From Phytophthora sp. 'mugwort' (Eukaryota > Oomycota > Peronosporomycetes > Peronosporales > Peronosporaceae), in contig JAUCEF010000003.1 in assembly GCA_033558025.1 (NCBI GenBank), positions 2,320,001-2,384,000 on the forward strand: a stretch of 64,000 nt of DNA, written 5' to 3'. Each line of letters begins with the position of its first letter. Position 1 is the stretch's first letter. This document shows, piece after piece, positions 10,791 through 23,257 of the stretch. Position numbers and translations under genes: made by a program. Below the pieces are notes generated by a model. It saw only the letters and a program-made list of their open reading frames with translations, was not told the DNA's origin and ran no database searches.

Positions 10791-13700
10791 AAGCACCATG
10801 TCCTCTGCCCAAGACGTCTCGACCAAGGTCTCCATCGACAAGTTCAACGGAGACAATTACGCGACGTGGAACCACTACATGCGTGGCGTGTTCCTGACCA
10901 AGTCGACGTGGCATGTGGTGAATCGGGAAACGTCTCCATCCTTTACGGACTCCCGGGCCAAGGACGACTACGTCAAGTTGAGCAACATTGCTTTCGGACT
11001 GATGCTGCTCCACATGGACGCCGACTACCATCATGTGGTCGATGACTGCGAGGAAGCATGGATCGCGTGGACGCGCTTGAAGACGCTGTACGGTGGATCG
11101 CAGAAGGCTGGTCGCATCTACCTGAAGCGACAGCTCTTCAGCATGGAGATGTCGGAAGGCGGCAGTGTGTTGCATCATTGCAATGATGTCCTGAACATCA
11201 GCGCCAAGCTCAGCAGCATCGGCGCCAAGATGGAGGACGAGGACGTGGCGATCTGCTTGCTGCGCAGTCTCCCCAAGAGCTACGAGAACGTCGTGCTGAA
11301 CTTGGAGATGAGCAATGCAGAGCTGCGGTCGCAAGACGTTGTGAAGGTGCTCACGAACGAGCACATCAAGCGACAAGGCGAGAAGACGGCGACGGTGAAG
11401 ACTGAGAACGCGGCCAAGGCGTTCAACACCGACCGTGAGCCTCGCCAATGCACGTACTGCGGGAAATTGGGGCATGTCATTGACAAGTGCTGGACCAAGC
11501 AGAAGGACGAGAACCGAGGGCCAAGACGCGGCGGCAACGGCCGTGGACGCGGGGCCAACAACATCCAGTGGAGAAACGACAGCGACGGCTACGACAACGA
11601 CTACGATCGAGTGGCGTTCGCGGTTTCTCTGGAATGTGGAGTTTCGACGGACAAGAATGTGTCCGGGATGTGGGCGGTCGACAGCGGTGCCACGCACCAC
11701 ATCTGCAACGACAAGTCCAAGTTCGCCAATTTGATCGAGCGAAGTGAAGGCGAACTTTCGGTGGCCGATGGCAACAAGGCTGCCATCAAGGGTGTGGGGA
11801 CCATCGTGGAAAGAGTGGTCCTGCCTAACGGCGACGAGCGCGAGATCGAGATCAAGAACGCGCTTTACGTGCCAAATATGAGCAAGAATCTGCTTTCAGT
11901 GCCGCAGATAAACAAGCATGGCAAGTTCCAAGTGGTATTTGACGGCACTGAGATGCACGTTTCGCGCAAGGACTCGAATCAAGTGGTGGCGACGGCGGAT
12001 CTCGTGGACGGACTCTACTGGCTTCGCACACCTCAGCGATCGGCAAATGCGGCGACAAGTGGAAGGACGGTCGATTTGCACGCGCGTATGGGTCACGCTC
12101 CAGTCGAGGTTCTTCGCAAGATGGTCGACACCAAGATGATCAAGGACGCGAAAGCACCTTCCAAGTCGAGTGGACCAAGTGTGTGTCGTGGTTGCCAGCA
12201 AGGCAAAATGGTCCAAAAACTATTCCCAAGCAACCGTGACAAGCGTCGCTACGACACATTTGAGCTGCTCCACTTTGACATCTGCGGACCCATGGAGGAA
12301 AACTCGCTTGGCGGCAGCAAGTACCTGCTCCTGATCGTGGACGAAGCCAGCGGTGCATGAAGGGTTTCTGTCTGCGTGCCATGAAGGGTTTCTGTCTGCG
12401 TGCCAAGTCGGAAAGTGAAGAGTGCATCAAGACATACATCATGAAGGTGCAGACGCAATTCGGCAAGAAGGTCAAGTTTGTGCGGCACGACGGAGCTCGT
12501 GAGTTTGCGACTAACGCGCTCAAGGATTTTTACGAAGACGAAGGCATCGAGCAGCAAACCACGGTTCCGTACGCGCACCAGACCAACGGCACGGCAGAGC
12601 GAGCCATCCGAACTATCGTCACGATCGGCCGCAGCATGTTGCATCACGCCAAGCTGGACAAGTGTTTCTGGGCTGAGGCGGCGATGGCTGCAATTTATGT
12701 CAAGAACCGCTTGCCGTCGCCCAAGGTCAAAAGCAAGACTCCGTTCGAGATTGTATACAAGTTCAAGCCAAGTGTGAAGCACATGCGTGTGTTTGGATGT
12801 CGGACGTACGTCCTGACCCCGAAGGAGAAGCGACTCAAGTGGGCCCCCAAGGCTCGCGCTGGTGTGTTCATGGGATACGAAGAAGTGTCCAAGGCGTACC
12901 GAGTTTATGACATCGAGGCGGGGCAGGTGGTCATCAGTCGCGATGTCAACTTCGATGAATCAACCTTTGGATTTTCACCGTCGATTTCTGATGAAGATGT
13001 CGACGACCTGGACTTCGACTCGCTCGACATCGACGATGATGGTCCGCGCCAGACGGAGTACAAACAGGCAGGGAAGCGCAAGAGCCGCCCGAGTGACGAA
13101 GATGAAGCTGCCAGAAGACCGCGCGCTGTGCGTCATCGACCTGGACTGGAAGAAGCAAGTGCACCGAACGACTCCCCTTCGCACCGAACAGACGCAGATG
13201 AAGAAGAAAAGTCTGGAGACCAAGATGAAGAATCGACTCCATCTGTGTTTTGGCGTGCAAGTGCCAACGCGGTCGAAGCAGCCGTGGACTTATCGGAGCC
13301 GTCGACATTCCAAGAAGCGGTCAACGGCCCCGACCAAGTGCACTGGCGCAAGGCGATTCGTGCTGAGTTAAAGTCGATGCGACTTCGTGGTGTGTTTCGT
13401 GTTGCCAAGTTGCCCAGCGGACAACGCGCCATCGGTACCAAGTGGGTGTTCAAGATTAAGCGCAAAGCCGACGGATCGATCGAGAAGTACAAGGCGCGCC
13501 TGGTGGCCAAGGGTTTCAAGCAAAAGTACGGCTTCGACTACACGGAGACGTTCTCGCCCGTGGTCAAGTACGTGACGCTGCGCATGGTCATCGCGATTGC
13601 CAAGTATTTCGACTGGCCCCTCGACCAACTCGACGTGGTAACGGCATTTCTGTACGGCGTCATGAAGGAGTTGGTGTTCTGCGTGGTTCCTGAAGGCGTC

Positions 13701-14845
13701 GAGCTGGATGGTGATTTCGACTGCCTGGAATTGGTGAAGGCGATTTACGGTCTCAAGCAAGCTTCGCGCGTATGGAACGAGACCTTCGACGAATCGTCTG
13801 TTCTATCGGTTTTCAAGTTTCAGCCTTCGACCCGTGCCTCTACATCAAGGTTGTCGATGGCCACTGTGTGCTCGTGCTGGTCTACGTGGACGATGTGTTG
13901 GTCACCGGAAGTTCACCCGAGCTGATCTCACGCACGAAGAACGACCTCAAGACACGCTTCGAAATGACTGACAGTGGCAAGTGTGTGTTCGTCCTTGGAA
14001 TCGAGCTGGTGGATGGCCCGGACGGCAGCGTGACGATGTGCCAGCGGCGTTATGTGGATGATATCCTGAAGCGTTTCGGTATGGACGAGTGCAAGGCTGT
14101 GGTGAGTCCGGTAGACATGAGCACCCGACTGGTTCCAAGTGACGCAGCGACCAAGGTGAACGCTCCGTTTCGCGAAGCTGTGGGTGCCCTCATGCACTTG
14201 ATGACTGCTACTCGCCCGGATATCGCGTACGCAGTAGGCTATGTATCGCGCTTCACGGAGAACCCCCAAGAGGAACACTGGGTTGCGGTCAAGCGCATTT
14301 TTCGCTATCTACAAGGCACCAAGACGCATGGAATCTGTTTCAAGCCAGGCAACAAGATCGACTTTCGTGGGTATTCGGATGCGGACTGGGCTGGCGACCT
14401 CGCGGACCGCAAGTCGACTTCCGGCTACACGTTCATGCTGATGGGTGCGCCAGTGAGCTGGGGAAGCAAGAAGCAGTCAAGTGTTTCGCTGTCTACGAGC
14501 GAGGCGGAATACATCGCGCTCAGTCTGGCGATCCAAGAAGGCAAGTGGATTCATCGCCTGCTATGCGAGATTTTGGCGGCTGCCAACGAGACTGGACCCG
14601 AGCTCAAGATCCGCGAAGACAACCAGTCGTGCATCAAGATGACGAAGAACCCAGTGAACCATGGTCGCGCCAAGCACATCGACATCAAGTACCATCACAT
14701 CCGTGATGAGGTCAAGCGCGGCGAAGTCAAGCTCGAGTACTGCGAGACTTCTATCATGCTGGCGGACATCATGACCAAGGCACTGCCAGGACCGCGCCAC
14801 ACGGATCTGACGGCGTCCCTCGGAATCCACGCGTGTTCGCATTGA
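10783..14845 (+). pseudogene. Family A1 gag-pol between two LTRs, two frame breaks
   Basis: A full-length copia polyprotein region. Gag residues 1-200, CCHC knuckle 223-236, protease D300-S-G, integrase H433, H438, C468, C471 with D499, D562 and E598 (DD35E), then RT with YVDD and RNase H. The frame breaks at about 12353, where one base is lost and a 24-bp segment is tandemly duplicated (12357-12380 and 12381-12404), inside the integrase core. It breaks again near 13794, where one T is lost before the RT palm. The last frame runs cleanly to TGA 14843-14845, which overlaps the polypurine tract GAGGGGGCG (14844-14852). Structurally complete but non-autonomous as read. Confidence 0.92.
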
Positions 14846-14852
14846 GGGGGCG
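14844..14852 (+). other. Polypurine tract, family A
   Basis: GAGGGGGCG lies immediately before the 3' LTR start TATTG and overlaps the polyprotein stop codon. The same tract precedes every family A 3' LTR in the window. Confidence 0.8.
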
Positions 14853-15195
14853 TATTGAGGGTTGCCAGGTTTTGGTACTGTGTACCAGTAACCGGTTAAC
14901 CCGAACCGGTCCAACACGATCCCGCGATGTTTACGGTACGTTGTTTACGCAACCGATGATTAGACGAGTAGGATGATTGGACGAGTGCGGAGTGTTGGTG
15001 ATTGGATGCACCAAATGATTGGATGCAGGGCTGCATATCTATGTGGTAGACTAGGTAGTGTAAGCTCCGATAAATCAATCACTTTCGAATCTTCCTTCTT
15101 CAGCTCAAGTGGTCTTCACTCCGGTCTTCGCACCAAGTGCAGAACCTCCTTCGCTCCGTCCAAGCTTCACTCATCAAGATCCATACCTTTTATCA
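14853..15195 (+). repeat. 3' LTR, family A subtype A1
   Basis: A 343-bp A1 LTR, the partner of 10436-10778. It ends exactly at TTTTATCA and is followed by the middle of a reverse B1 LTR, which suggests this element originally landed in that LTR. Confidence 0.9.
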
Positions 15196-15324
15196 CAATC
15201 TTGTACCCACGTGCATCGTAATCATCGTCCCGTAATCGCCGGAGTGATTGAGGTGCACTGAGTGAAGGTCATACCGGTATCCTACCGGTATACAGCAGCT
15301 GCTCGAGGCGTCTCCATGACAACA
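15196..15324 (-). repeat. Partial LTR, family B subtype B1, reverse
   Basis: The U3 part of a B1 LTR, from CAATCTTGTACCC to the exact outer terminus TGACAACA at 15324. Its other half is missing. It is joined head-on to a forward B body that starts inside the protease region. Confidence 0.85.
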
Positions 15325-18300
15325 CCTCCAAGTCGAATGGAGTGTGGCTGGTCGACTCGGGTGCGACGCAGCACATGACGTACTCGAAGGAGTACATGAA
15401 GAACTACAAGAAGATCTCTCCGGTGGACGTGCATCTCGCGGACGACGGTGTGGTTCAGGCTGTGGGGACCGGCGACATTGTGATGTCGATGAAGACCCCG
15501 CGCGGCATGAAGAAGGGTGTACTCACGAACGTGTGGCACATTCCGAAGCTGTCGCGCAACCTGTTTTCGGTTGGTCGGTTCACTAAGGACGTCGGGCCAG
15601 TTATCTTCGAGAGCGACGGATGCTTCGCTGAAACGAAGGGTCTCAAGTGGAAGCTCGGCGCTCGCGAGGGCAAAGGGCTGTTCAAGCTGTGCATGACTCC
15701 GATGATGCCTGACGAGGCCAATGCGGCAAGTTCGAAGGATCGCCTAGGGGACACCACGTCGTACCTCTGGCACCTTCGACTTGGGCACATCGGCCATGGC
15801 GGTCTAGACACCATCGTCAAGAAGGGCTACGGTGTTGGTATCGATATGGCGTCGGTGAAGCAGTGGGAGTTATGCGACGGATGCTCACTCGGCAAGCAAA
15901 CGCGAGTAAGCTACATGAAGACGTCGCCAAACCGTGCGAAGCAAGTGCTAGAAGTCGTACACAGTGATGTATGCGGTCCCATGCAGACGCCGACCTTCGG
16001 AGGCAAGCGCTATTTTGTCACGTTCATCGATGACAAGTCGCACTTCTGTGTGGTGTACTTGCTGCGGAACAAGTCCGAGGTGGCTGCCAAATTCGCTAAG
16101 TTTGTGGCGTTTGCTGAAACTCAGACCGGCAAGCGCGTGAAAACACTCCGAGCGACAACGGCGGCGAGTACACTTCGGGTGAGATGGCCAAGTTCTGTGC
16201 GGACCGTGGTATCATGCAGAAGTTCACGCCGCCATACACGCCTCAGCTGAACGGAGTCGCCGAGCGCATGAACCGGACGTTGGTGGAGTGTGCGCGTTGC
16301 ATGCTGGAACATGCTGGATTGCCCAAGACGTATTGGGGTGAAGCTGTCGTGACAGCTGCGTTCCTCCGTAATCGGTTCCGACGCGTGTCATCAACCACGA
16401 CAAGTCGCCGCACCAGGTTTGGACAGGCAAGAAACCGCTGCTAGCGAATCTCAAGGTGTTCGGTTGCCACGCGTACGTGCACGTGCCGAAGGAGAAGCGC
16501 ACCAAGTTTGACGCTCGGTCGGTGCGCTGTCTGTTCCTAGGATACTCGGAGCATGAGAAAGCGTATCGTTTCGAAGAGATCAAGAGCGGTCGCGTGCTGG
16601 TGAGCCGCGACGCGCAGTTTATGGAAGACGTCTTCGACAGTGGGAGACGTGACTACCATCAGAGGGAGGTGGTGGCATTCAAGATGAAGAGACGACGGAT
16701 CAAGATTCGTTGCAGTCGGATGAAGACGACAAAGAAGAAGAAGATGAAGAAGCAGCGCGGGACGAAGGTTTCGAACCAGGCAGCAAGCGACACCAGCGGA
16801 CGCAGTCGCTGGAAGAAGCTGTGGAAGTTCCAAGTGCCAAGCGGCAGAGTCGACACCTGACTCTGAATGAGATGTCGGCCGCGGCTCAAGAAAGTCAAGA
16901 CTTCGAGGCTGCTTACGTCGTGGATTCAGTGGGAGAAATGCCGGCCACATTCAAGTTGGCGATGGAATCCAACGACGCAAGCAAGTGGAAGGAAGCTTGT
17001 GACTCGGAACACGACTCTCTTTGCAAGAACGAGACGTGGGACGTGGTGCCGTTGCCTAAGGGACGCAAGGCGATCGGCTGCCGATGGGTGTTTCGAGTGA
17101 AGGAGAACCAAGCCGGAGAGATCGAGCGGTTCAAGGCGCGCCTGGTGGCCAAGGGGTTCTCGCAGAAGTACGGCATCGACTATGAGGAGACATTCGCACC
17201 AGTGGCCAAGTTCACGTCGATCCGGGTGGTGTTGAGCATGGCTGCCAAGTACGGTCTCAAGCTGCATCAGATGGATGTCAAGACGGCTTTCCTGAATGGC
17301 GTGCTGGACGAGGAAATCTACATGCAACAGCCCGACGGATACGTTGACGAAGACCACCCGGAGTACGTATGCAAGCTCAAGCGGTCATTGTACGGATTGA
17401 AACAGTCGCCACGCATGTGGAACCAGACCATCGACGACTTCATGCTAAAGATCGAGTTCACCAAGTGTAAGACCGACCACTGCGTGTACATCAAGAGGGA
17501 CGGCGACATCATGGTACTGGTGGTGCTCTATGTTGACGACCTCATCATTGCAAGCAACGACGATGACTTGCTGGAATCGACCAAGCGGGCACTCTGCGAT
17601 CGGTTCGAGATGACGGACCTTGGCGACCTCAGGTACTTTCTCGGTATGGAAATCAAGCAAGATCGAGAAGTCGGCGTTGTAACGATTCGGCAGACCAAAT
17701 TCGCGCAAAATATCCTGAACAAGTTTGGCATGGAATATTGCAAGCCCGTGAAAACACCACAAGATCCGGGACTCAAGCTAACCAAGAACATGTGCGAAGG
17801 AGACTGCAAGCACGAAGACACCATGAAGACCGTGCCGTACCGGAATGCTGTAGGCTGCCTCATGTACTTAATGGTGGGCACACGTCCGGACCTGGCGACA
17901 GCAGTGGGCTCACTAAGTCAATTCGCGTCGGATCCATGTCCCACACACTGGCGGGAACTCAAGCGAGTACTTCGGTATATTCGAGGCACGACGACGCACG
18001 GCATCGAGTTCAGCGCGAAGGACAAGGAAGGTATTCGCGGCTACTCAGATGCGGACTGGGCGAGCGACATCGAGTCACGTCGCAGTACAAGTGGCTACGC
18101 ATTCATGATGAACGGTGGATGCGTGAGCTGGCGCAGCAAGAAGCAGAGGCCAGTGGCGCTATCATCGACAGAGGCCGAGTATATGGCGCTCTCGGAAGCT
18201 ACGCAAGAGGCGTTGTGGCTCAAGGCGTTCCTGCATGAAATCGGTGAGATCAAGAACGACGACGCAGTGCTGATCTACGAGGACAACCAAGGCTCCATCG

Positions 18301-18566
18301 CGTTGGCCAAGAACCCGGAGTTCCACAAGCGCACCAAGCACATCGACATTCGCTACCACTTCGTGCGCGAAAAGGTGGAAGACGGTCAAGTGGTGCTGCA
18401 GTACGTCTCGACAACCGACATGCTGGCCGACATCATGACGAAGGCGATCACTGCTGTGCAGTTTGAAGTTCTTCGGAAAAAGCTCGGGATCCAAGGGACA
18501 ACAGATGTCGAGTCGAGTGGGAGTGTTGTCAAGGAGACGTCTCGACCAGCTGCTGTATACCGGTAG
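15325..18566 (+). pseudogene. Family B2 protease-integrase-RT-RNase H fragment
   Basis: Family B copia polyprotein lacking Gag and the zinc knuckle. It opens at the protease, which keeps the D-S-G triad. Integrase HHCC and the first Asp are in the first frame to about 16150, where one base is missing. The rest of the catalytic core continues in another frame to about 16375, where a shift shared with the B2 copy at 39883-44004 occurs, and a further base is lost near 16677. From 16710 RT (YVDD) and RNase H are open for 618 codons. The stop codon TAG (18564-18566) lies inside the 3' LTR, so the last codons are LTR sequence. Confidence 0.9.
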
Positions 18567-18877
18567 GATACCGGTATGACCTTCACTCAGTGGCACCGCA
18601 ATCATCCTGTGATTACGAGACGAAGATTACGTCACGGTGTTTATGGGACGGTGTTTACGCCATGGACGATTACGCCATGGGTGGGTACAAGATTGTGGGT
18701 ACATGATGAGCTCTACGTGGCACTCCCTGATTGGCTGAAGCAACTCAGTATCCAGTAGAGAATCCAGTAGAGTGTACCCAGTAGGTAGAACTGTAGGCTT
18801 AGAGGTAGCAAGTAGTTTGCGAACTAAGGACCTAAATCAATCACTTTGCATTTTGCCATCAAGTGACCAAGCCTTTT
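18524..18877 (+). repeat. 3' LTR, family B subtype B2
   Basis: A 354-bp LTR, TGTTGTCAAGG...AAGCCTTTT, longer than B1 because of extra GATTACG-type repeats in U3. It contains the TACCGGTAGGATACCGGTA palindrome. A forward A1 pol fragment follows without a spacer. Confidence 0.9.
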
Positions 18878-20352
18878 ATAGTCGATGCGACTTCGTGGTG
18901 TGTTTCGTGCTGCCAAGTTGCCCAGCGGATAACGTGCCATCGGTACCAAGTGGGTGTTCAAGATCAAGCGCAAAGCCGACGGATCGATCGAAAAGTACAA
19001 GGCGCGCCTGGTGGCCAAGGGTTTCAAGCAGAAGTGCGGCATCGACTACACGGAGACGTTCTCGCCCGTGGTCAAGTACGTGACGCTGCGCATGGTCATC
19101 GCGATTGCCAAGTATTTCGACTGGCCCCTCGACCAACTCGACGTGGTGACTGCATTCCTATACGGGATAATGAAGGAGTTGGTGTTCTGCGTGGTTCCTG
19201 AAGGCGTCGAGCTGGATGGTGATTTCGACTGCCTGGAATTGGTGAAGGCGATCTACGGTCTCAAGCAAGCTTCGCGCGTATGGAACGAGACCTTCGACGA
19301 ATTCGTCTGTTCTATCGGTTTTCAAGTTTCAGCCCTCGACCCGTGCCTCTACATCAAGGTTGTCGATGGCCACTGTGTGCTCGTGCTGGTCTACGTGGAC
19401 GATGTGTTGGTCACCGGAAGTTCATCCGAGCTGATCTCACGCACGAAGAACGACCTCAAGACACGCTTCGAAATGACTGACAGTGGCAAGTGTGTGTTCG
19501 TCCTTGGAATCGAGCTGGTGGATGGCCCGGACGGCAGCGTGACGATGTGCCAGCGGCGTTATGTGGATGATATCCTGAAGCGTTTCGGTATGGACGAGTG
19601 CAAGGCTGTGGTGAGTCCGGTAGACATGAGCACTCGACTGGTTCCAAGTGACGCAGCGACCAAGGTGAACGCTCCGTTTCGCGAAGCTGTGGGTGCCCTC
19701 ATGCACTTGATGACTGCTACTCGCCCGGATATCGCGTACGCAGTAGGCTATGTATCGCGCTTCACGGAGAACCCCCAAGAGGAACACTGGGTTGCGGTCA
19801 AGCGCATTTTTCGCTATCTACAAGGCACCAAGACGCATGGAATCTGTTTGGAGCCAGGCAACAAGATCGACTTTCGTGGGTATTCGGATGCGGACTGGGC
19901 GGACGACCTCGCGGACCGCAAGTCGACTTCCGGCTACACGTTCATGCTGATGGGTGCGCCAGTGAGCTGGGGAAGCAAGAAACAGTCAAGTGTTTCGCTG
20001 TCTACGAGCGAGGCGGAATACATCGCGCTCAGTCTGGCGATCCAAGAAGGCAAGTGGATTCATCGCCTGCTATGCGAGATTTTGGCGGCTGCCAACGACT
20101 GGACCCGAGCTCAAGATCCGCGAAGACAACCAGTCGTGCATCAAGATGACGAAGAACCCAGTGAACCATGGTCGCGCCAAGCACATCGATATCAAGTACC
20201 ATCACATCCGTGATGAGGTCAAGCGCGGCGAAGTCAAGCTCGAGTACTGCGAGACTTCTATCATGCTGGCGGACATCATGACCAAGGCACTGCCAGGACC
20301 GCGCCACATGGATCTGACGGCGTCCCTCGGAATCCACGCGTGTTCGCATTGA
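18878..20352 (+). pseudogene. Family A1 RT-RNase H fragment
   Basis: The pol half of an A1 polyprotein, beginning at the N-terminal edge of RT right after a B2 LTR. CAA has become TAA at 18930-18932. From 18954 the frame is open through the RT palm (YVDD) and RNase H (SDADW, SEAEY) to about 20097, where two bases are missing (AACGACTGG), so the final 80 or so codons are out of frame until the TGA at 20350-20352. The nonsense codon is shared with the duplicate at 23421; the two-base loss is shared with 9421-10435. Confidence 0.9.
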
Positions 20353-20359
20353 GGGGGCG

Positions 20360-20702
20360 TATTGAGGGTTGCCGGGTATTGGTACTGTGTACCAGTAACC
20401 GGTTAACCCGAACCGGTCCAACACGATCCCGCGATGTTTACGATACGTTGTTTACGCAACCGATGATTAGACGAGTAGGATGATTGGACGAGTGCGGAGT
20501 GTTGGTGATTGGATGCACCAAATGATTGGATGCAGGGCTGCATATCTATGTGGTAAACTAGGTAGTGTAAGCTCCGATAAAATCAATCACTTTCGAATCT
20601 TCCTTCTTCAGCTCAAGTGGTCTTCACTCCGGTCTTCGCACCAAGTGCAGAACCTCCTTCGCTCCGTCCAAGCTTCACTTATCAAGATCCATACCTTTTA
20701 TC
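20360..20702 (+). repeat. LTR, family A subtype A1, arm of an inverted pair
   Basis: A1 LTR following the polypurine tract of the preceding pol fragment. It ends TTTTATC without the final A and is joined to a reverse Gag fragment. With 20869-21211 it forms a large inverted repeat. Confidence 0.9.
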
Positions 20703-20864
20703 GAAGGATGGAGACGTTTCCCGATTCACCACATGCCACGTCGACTTGGTCAGGAACACGCCACGCATGTAGCGGTTCCACGTCGCGTAGTTGTCTCCGT
20801 TGAACTTGTCGATGGAGACCTTGGTCGAGACGTCTTGGGCAGAGGACATGGTGCTTGGGCTCAT
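20703..20864 (-). pseudogene. Family A gag N-terminal fragment, reverse
   Basis: About 54 codons of the Gag N-terminus on the minus strand, starting at the ATG in the primer-binding site (20857-20868) and truncated inside the Gag core (after the residues SPSF). It sits between two A1 LTRs in opposite orientation and is probably a deletion remnant of a reverse element whose 5' LTR is 20869-21211. Confidence 0.88.
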
Positions 20865-20868
20865 AACC

Positions 20869-21211
20869 TGATAAAGGTATGGATCTTGATAAGTGAAGCT
20901 TGGACGGAGCGAAGGGAGTTCTGCACTTGGGTGCGAGGACCGGAGTGAAGACCACTTGAGCTGAAGAAGGAAGATTCGAAAGTGATTGATTTATCGGAGC
21001 TTACACTACCTAGTCTACCACATAGATATGCAGCCCTGCATCCAATCATTTGGTGCATCCAATCACCAACACTCCGCACTCGTCCAATCATCCTACTCGT
21101 CTAATCATCGGTTGCGTAAACAACGTACCGTAAACATCGCGGGATCGTGTTGGACCGGTTCGGGTTAACCGGTTACTGGTACACAGTACCAAAACCCGGC
21201 AACCCTCAATA
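20869..21211 (-). repeat. LTR (5'), family A subtype A1, reverse
   Basis: A 343-bp reverse A1 LTR with exact termini (TGATAAAGG...CAATA). The primer-binding site on its left shows it was a 5' LTR. A forward A1 body starting in mid-Gag is joined on its right. Confidence 0.9.
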
Positions 21212-23257
21212 CTGCAGTCGCAAGACGTTGTGAAGGTGCTCACGAACGAGCACATCAAGCGACAAGGCGAGAAGACGGCGACGGTGAAAACTGAAGACGC
21301 GGCCAAGGCGTTCAGTGCCGAGCGAGAATCTCGCCAATGCACGTACTGCGGTAAATTGGGGCATGTCATTGACAAGTGCTGGACCAAGCAGAAGGACGAG
21401 AACCGAGGGCCAAGACGCGGCGGCAACGGCCGTAGACGCGGGGCCAACAACATCCAGTGGAGAAACGACAGCGACGGCTACGACAACGACTACGATCAAG
21501 TGGCGTTCGCGGTTTCTCTGGAATGTGGAGTTTCGACGGACAAGAATGTGTCCGGGATGTGGGCGGTTGACAGCGGTGCCACGCACCATATTTGCAACGA
21601 CAAGTCCAAGTTCGCCAATTTGATCGAGCGAAATGAAGGCGAACTTTCGGTGGCCGATGGCAACAAGGCTGCCATCAAGGGTGTGGGGACCATCGTGGAA
21701 AGAGTGGTCCTGCCTAACGGCGACGAGCGCGAGATCGAGATCAAGAACGCGCTTTACGTGCCAAATATGAGCAAGAATCTGCTTTCAGTGCCGCAGATAA
21801 ACAAGCATGGCAAGTTCCAAGTGATATTTGACGGCACTGAGATGCACGTTTCGCGCAAGGACTCGAATCAAGTGGTGGCGACGGCGGATCTCGTGGACGG
21901 ACTCTACTGGCTTCGCACACCTCAGCGATCGGCAAATGCGGCGACAAGTGGAAGGACGGTCGATTTGCACGCGCGTATGGGTCACGCTCCAGTCGAGGTT
22001 CTTCGCAAGATGGTCGACACCAAGATGATCAAGGACGCGAAAGCACCTTCCAAGTCGAGTGGACCAAGTGTGTGTCGTGGTTGCCAGCAAGGCAAAATGG
22101 TCCAAAAACTATTCCCAAGCAACCGTGACAAGCGTCGCTACGACACATTTGAGCTGCTCCACTTTGACATCTGCGGACCCATGGAGGAAAACTCGCTTGG
22201 CGGCAGCAAGTACCTGCTCCTGATCGTGGACGAAGCCAGCGGATGCATGAAGGGTTTCTGTCTGCGTGCCAAGTCGGAAAGTGAAGAGTGCATCAAGACA
22301 TACATCATGAAGGTGCAGACGCAATTCGGCAAGAAGGTCAAGTTTGTGCGGCACGACGGAGCTCGTGAGTTTGCGACCAACTCGCTCAACGACTTCTACG
22401 AAGACGAAGGCATCGAGCAGCAAACCACGGTTCCGTACGCGCACCAGACGAACGGCACGGCAGAGCGAGCTATCCGAACTATCGTCACGATCGGCCGCAG
22501 CATGTTGCATCACGCCAAGCTGGACAAGTGTTTCTGGGCTGAGGCGGCGATGGCTGCAATTTATGTCAAGAACCGCTTGCCGTCGCCCAAGGTCAAAAGC
22601 AAGACTCCGTTCGAGATTGTATACAAGTTCAAGCCAAGTGTGAAGCACATGCGTGTGTTTGGATGTCGGACGTACATCCTGACTCCGAAGGAGAAGCGAC
22701 TCAAGTGGGATCCCAAGGCTCGCGCCTGATTGTTTCTGGGTTACGAAGAAGTGTCCAAGGCGTATCGACTTTATGACATCGAGGCGGGGCAGGTGGTCAT
22801 CAGTCGCGATGTCAACTTCGATGAATCAACCTTTGGATTTTCACCGTCGATTTCTGATGAAGATGTCGACGACCTGGACTTCGACTGGCTCGACATCGAC
22901 GATGATGGTCCGCGCCAGACGGAGTACAAACAGGCAGGGAAGCGCAAGAGCCGCCCGAGTGACGAAGATGAAGCTGCCAGAAGACCGCGCGCTGTGCGTC
23001 ATCGACCTGGACTGGAAGAAGCAAGTGCACCGAACGACTCCCCTTCGCACCGAACAGACGCAGATGAAGAAGAAAAGTCTGGAGACCAAGATGAAGAATC
23101 GACTCCATCTGTGTTTTGGCGTGCAAGTGCCAACGCGGTCGAAGCAGCCGTGGACTTATCGGAGCCGTCGATATTCCAAGAAGCGGTCAACGGCCCGGAC
23201 CAACTGCACTGGCGCAAGGCGATTCGTGCTGAGTTAAAGTCGATGCGACTTCGTGGT
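21212..23257 (+). pseudogene. Family A1 gag(partial)-protease-integrase-RT start
   Basis: Polyprotein fragment starting late in Gag just before the CCHC knuckle, with the protease D-S-G and a full HHCC/DD35E integrase. The frame is open to 22726; GGA has become TGA at 22727-22729, after the integrase core, and the same frame continues through the acidic integrase-RT linker to the first RT residues. At 23257 it is cut by a partial B2 LTR. It lacks the 5' LTR, most of Gag and most of RT, so it is non-autonomous. Confidence 0.9.
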
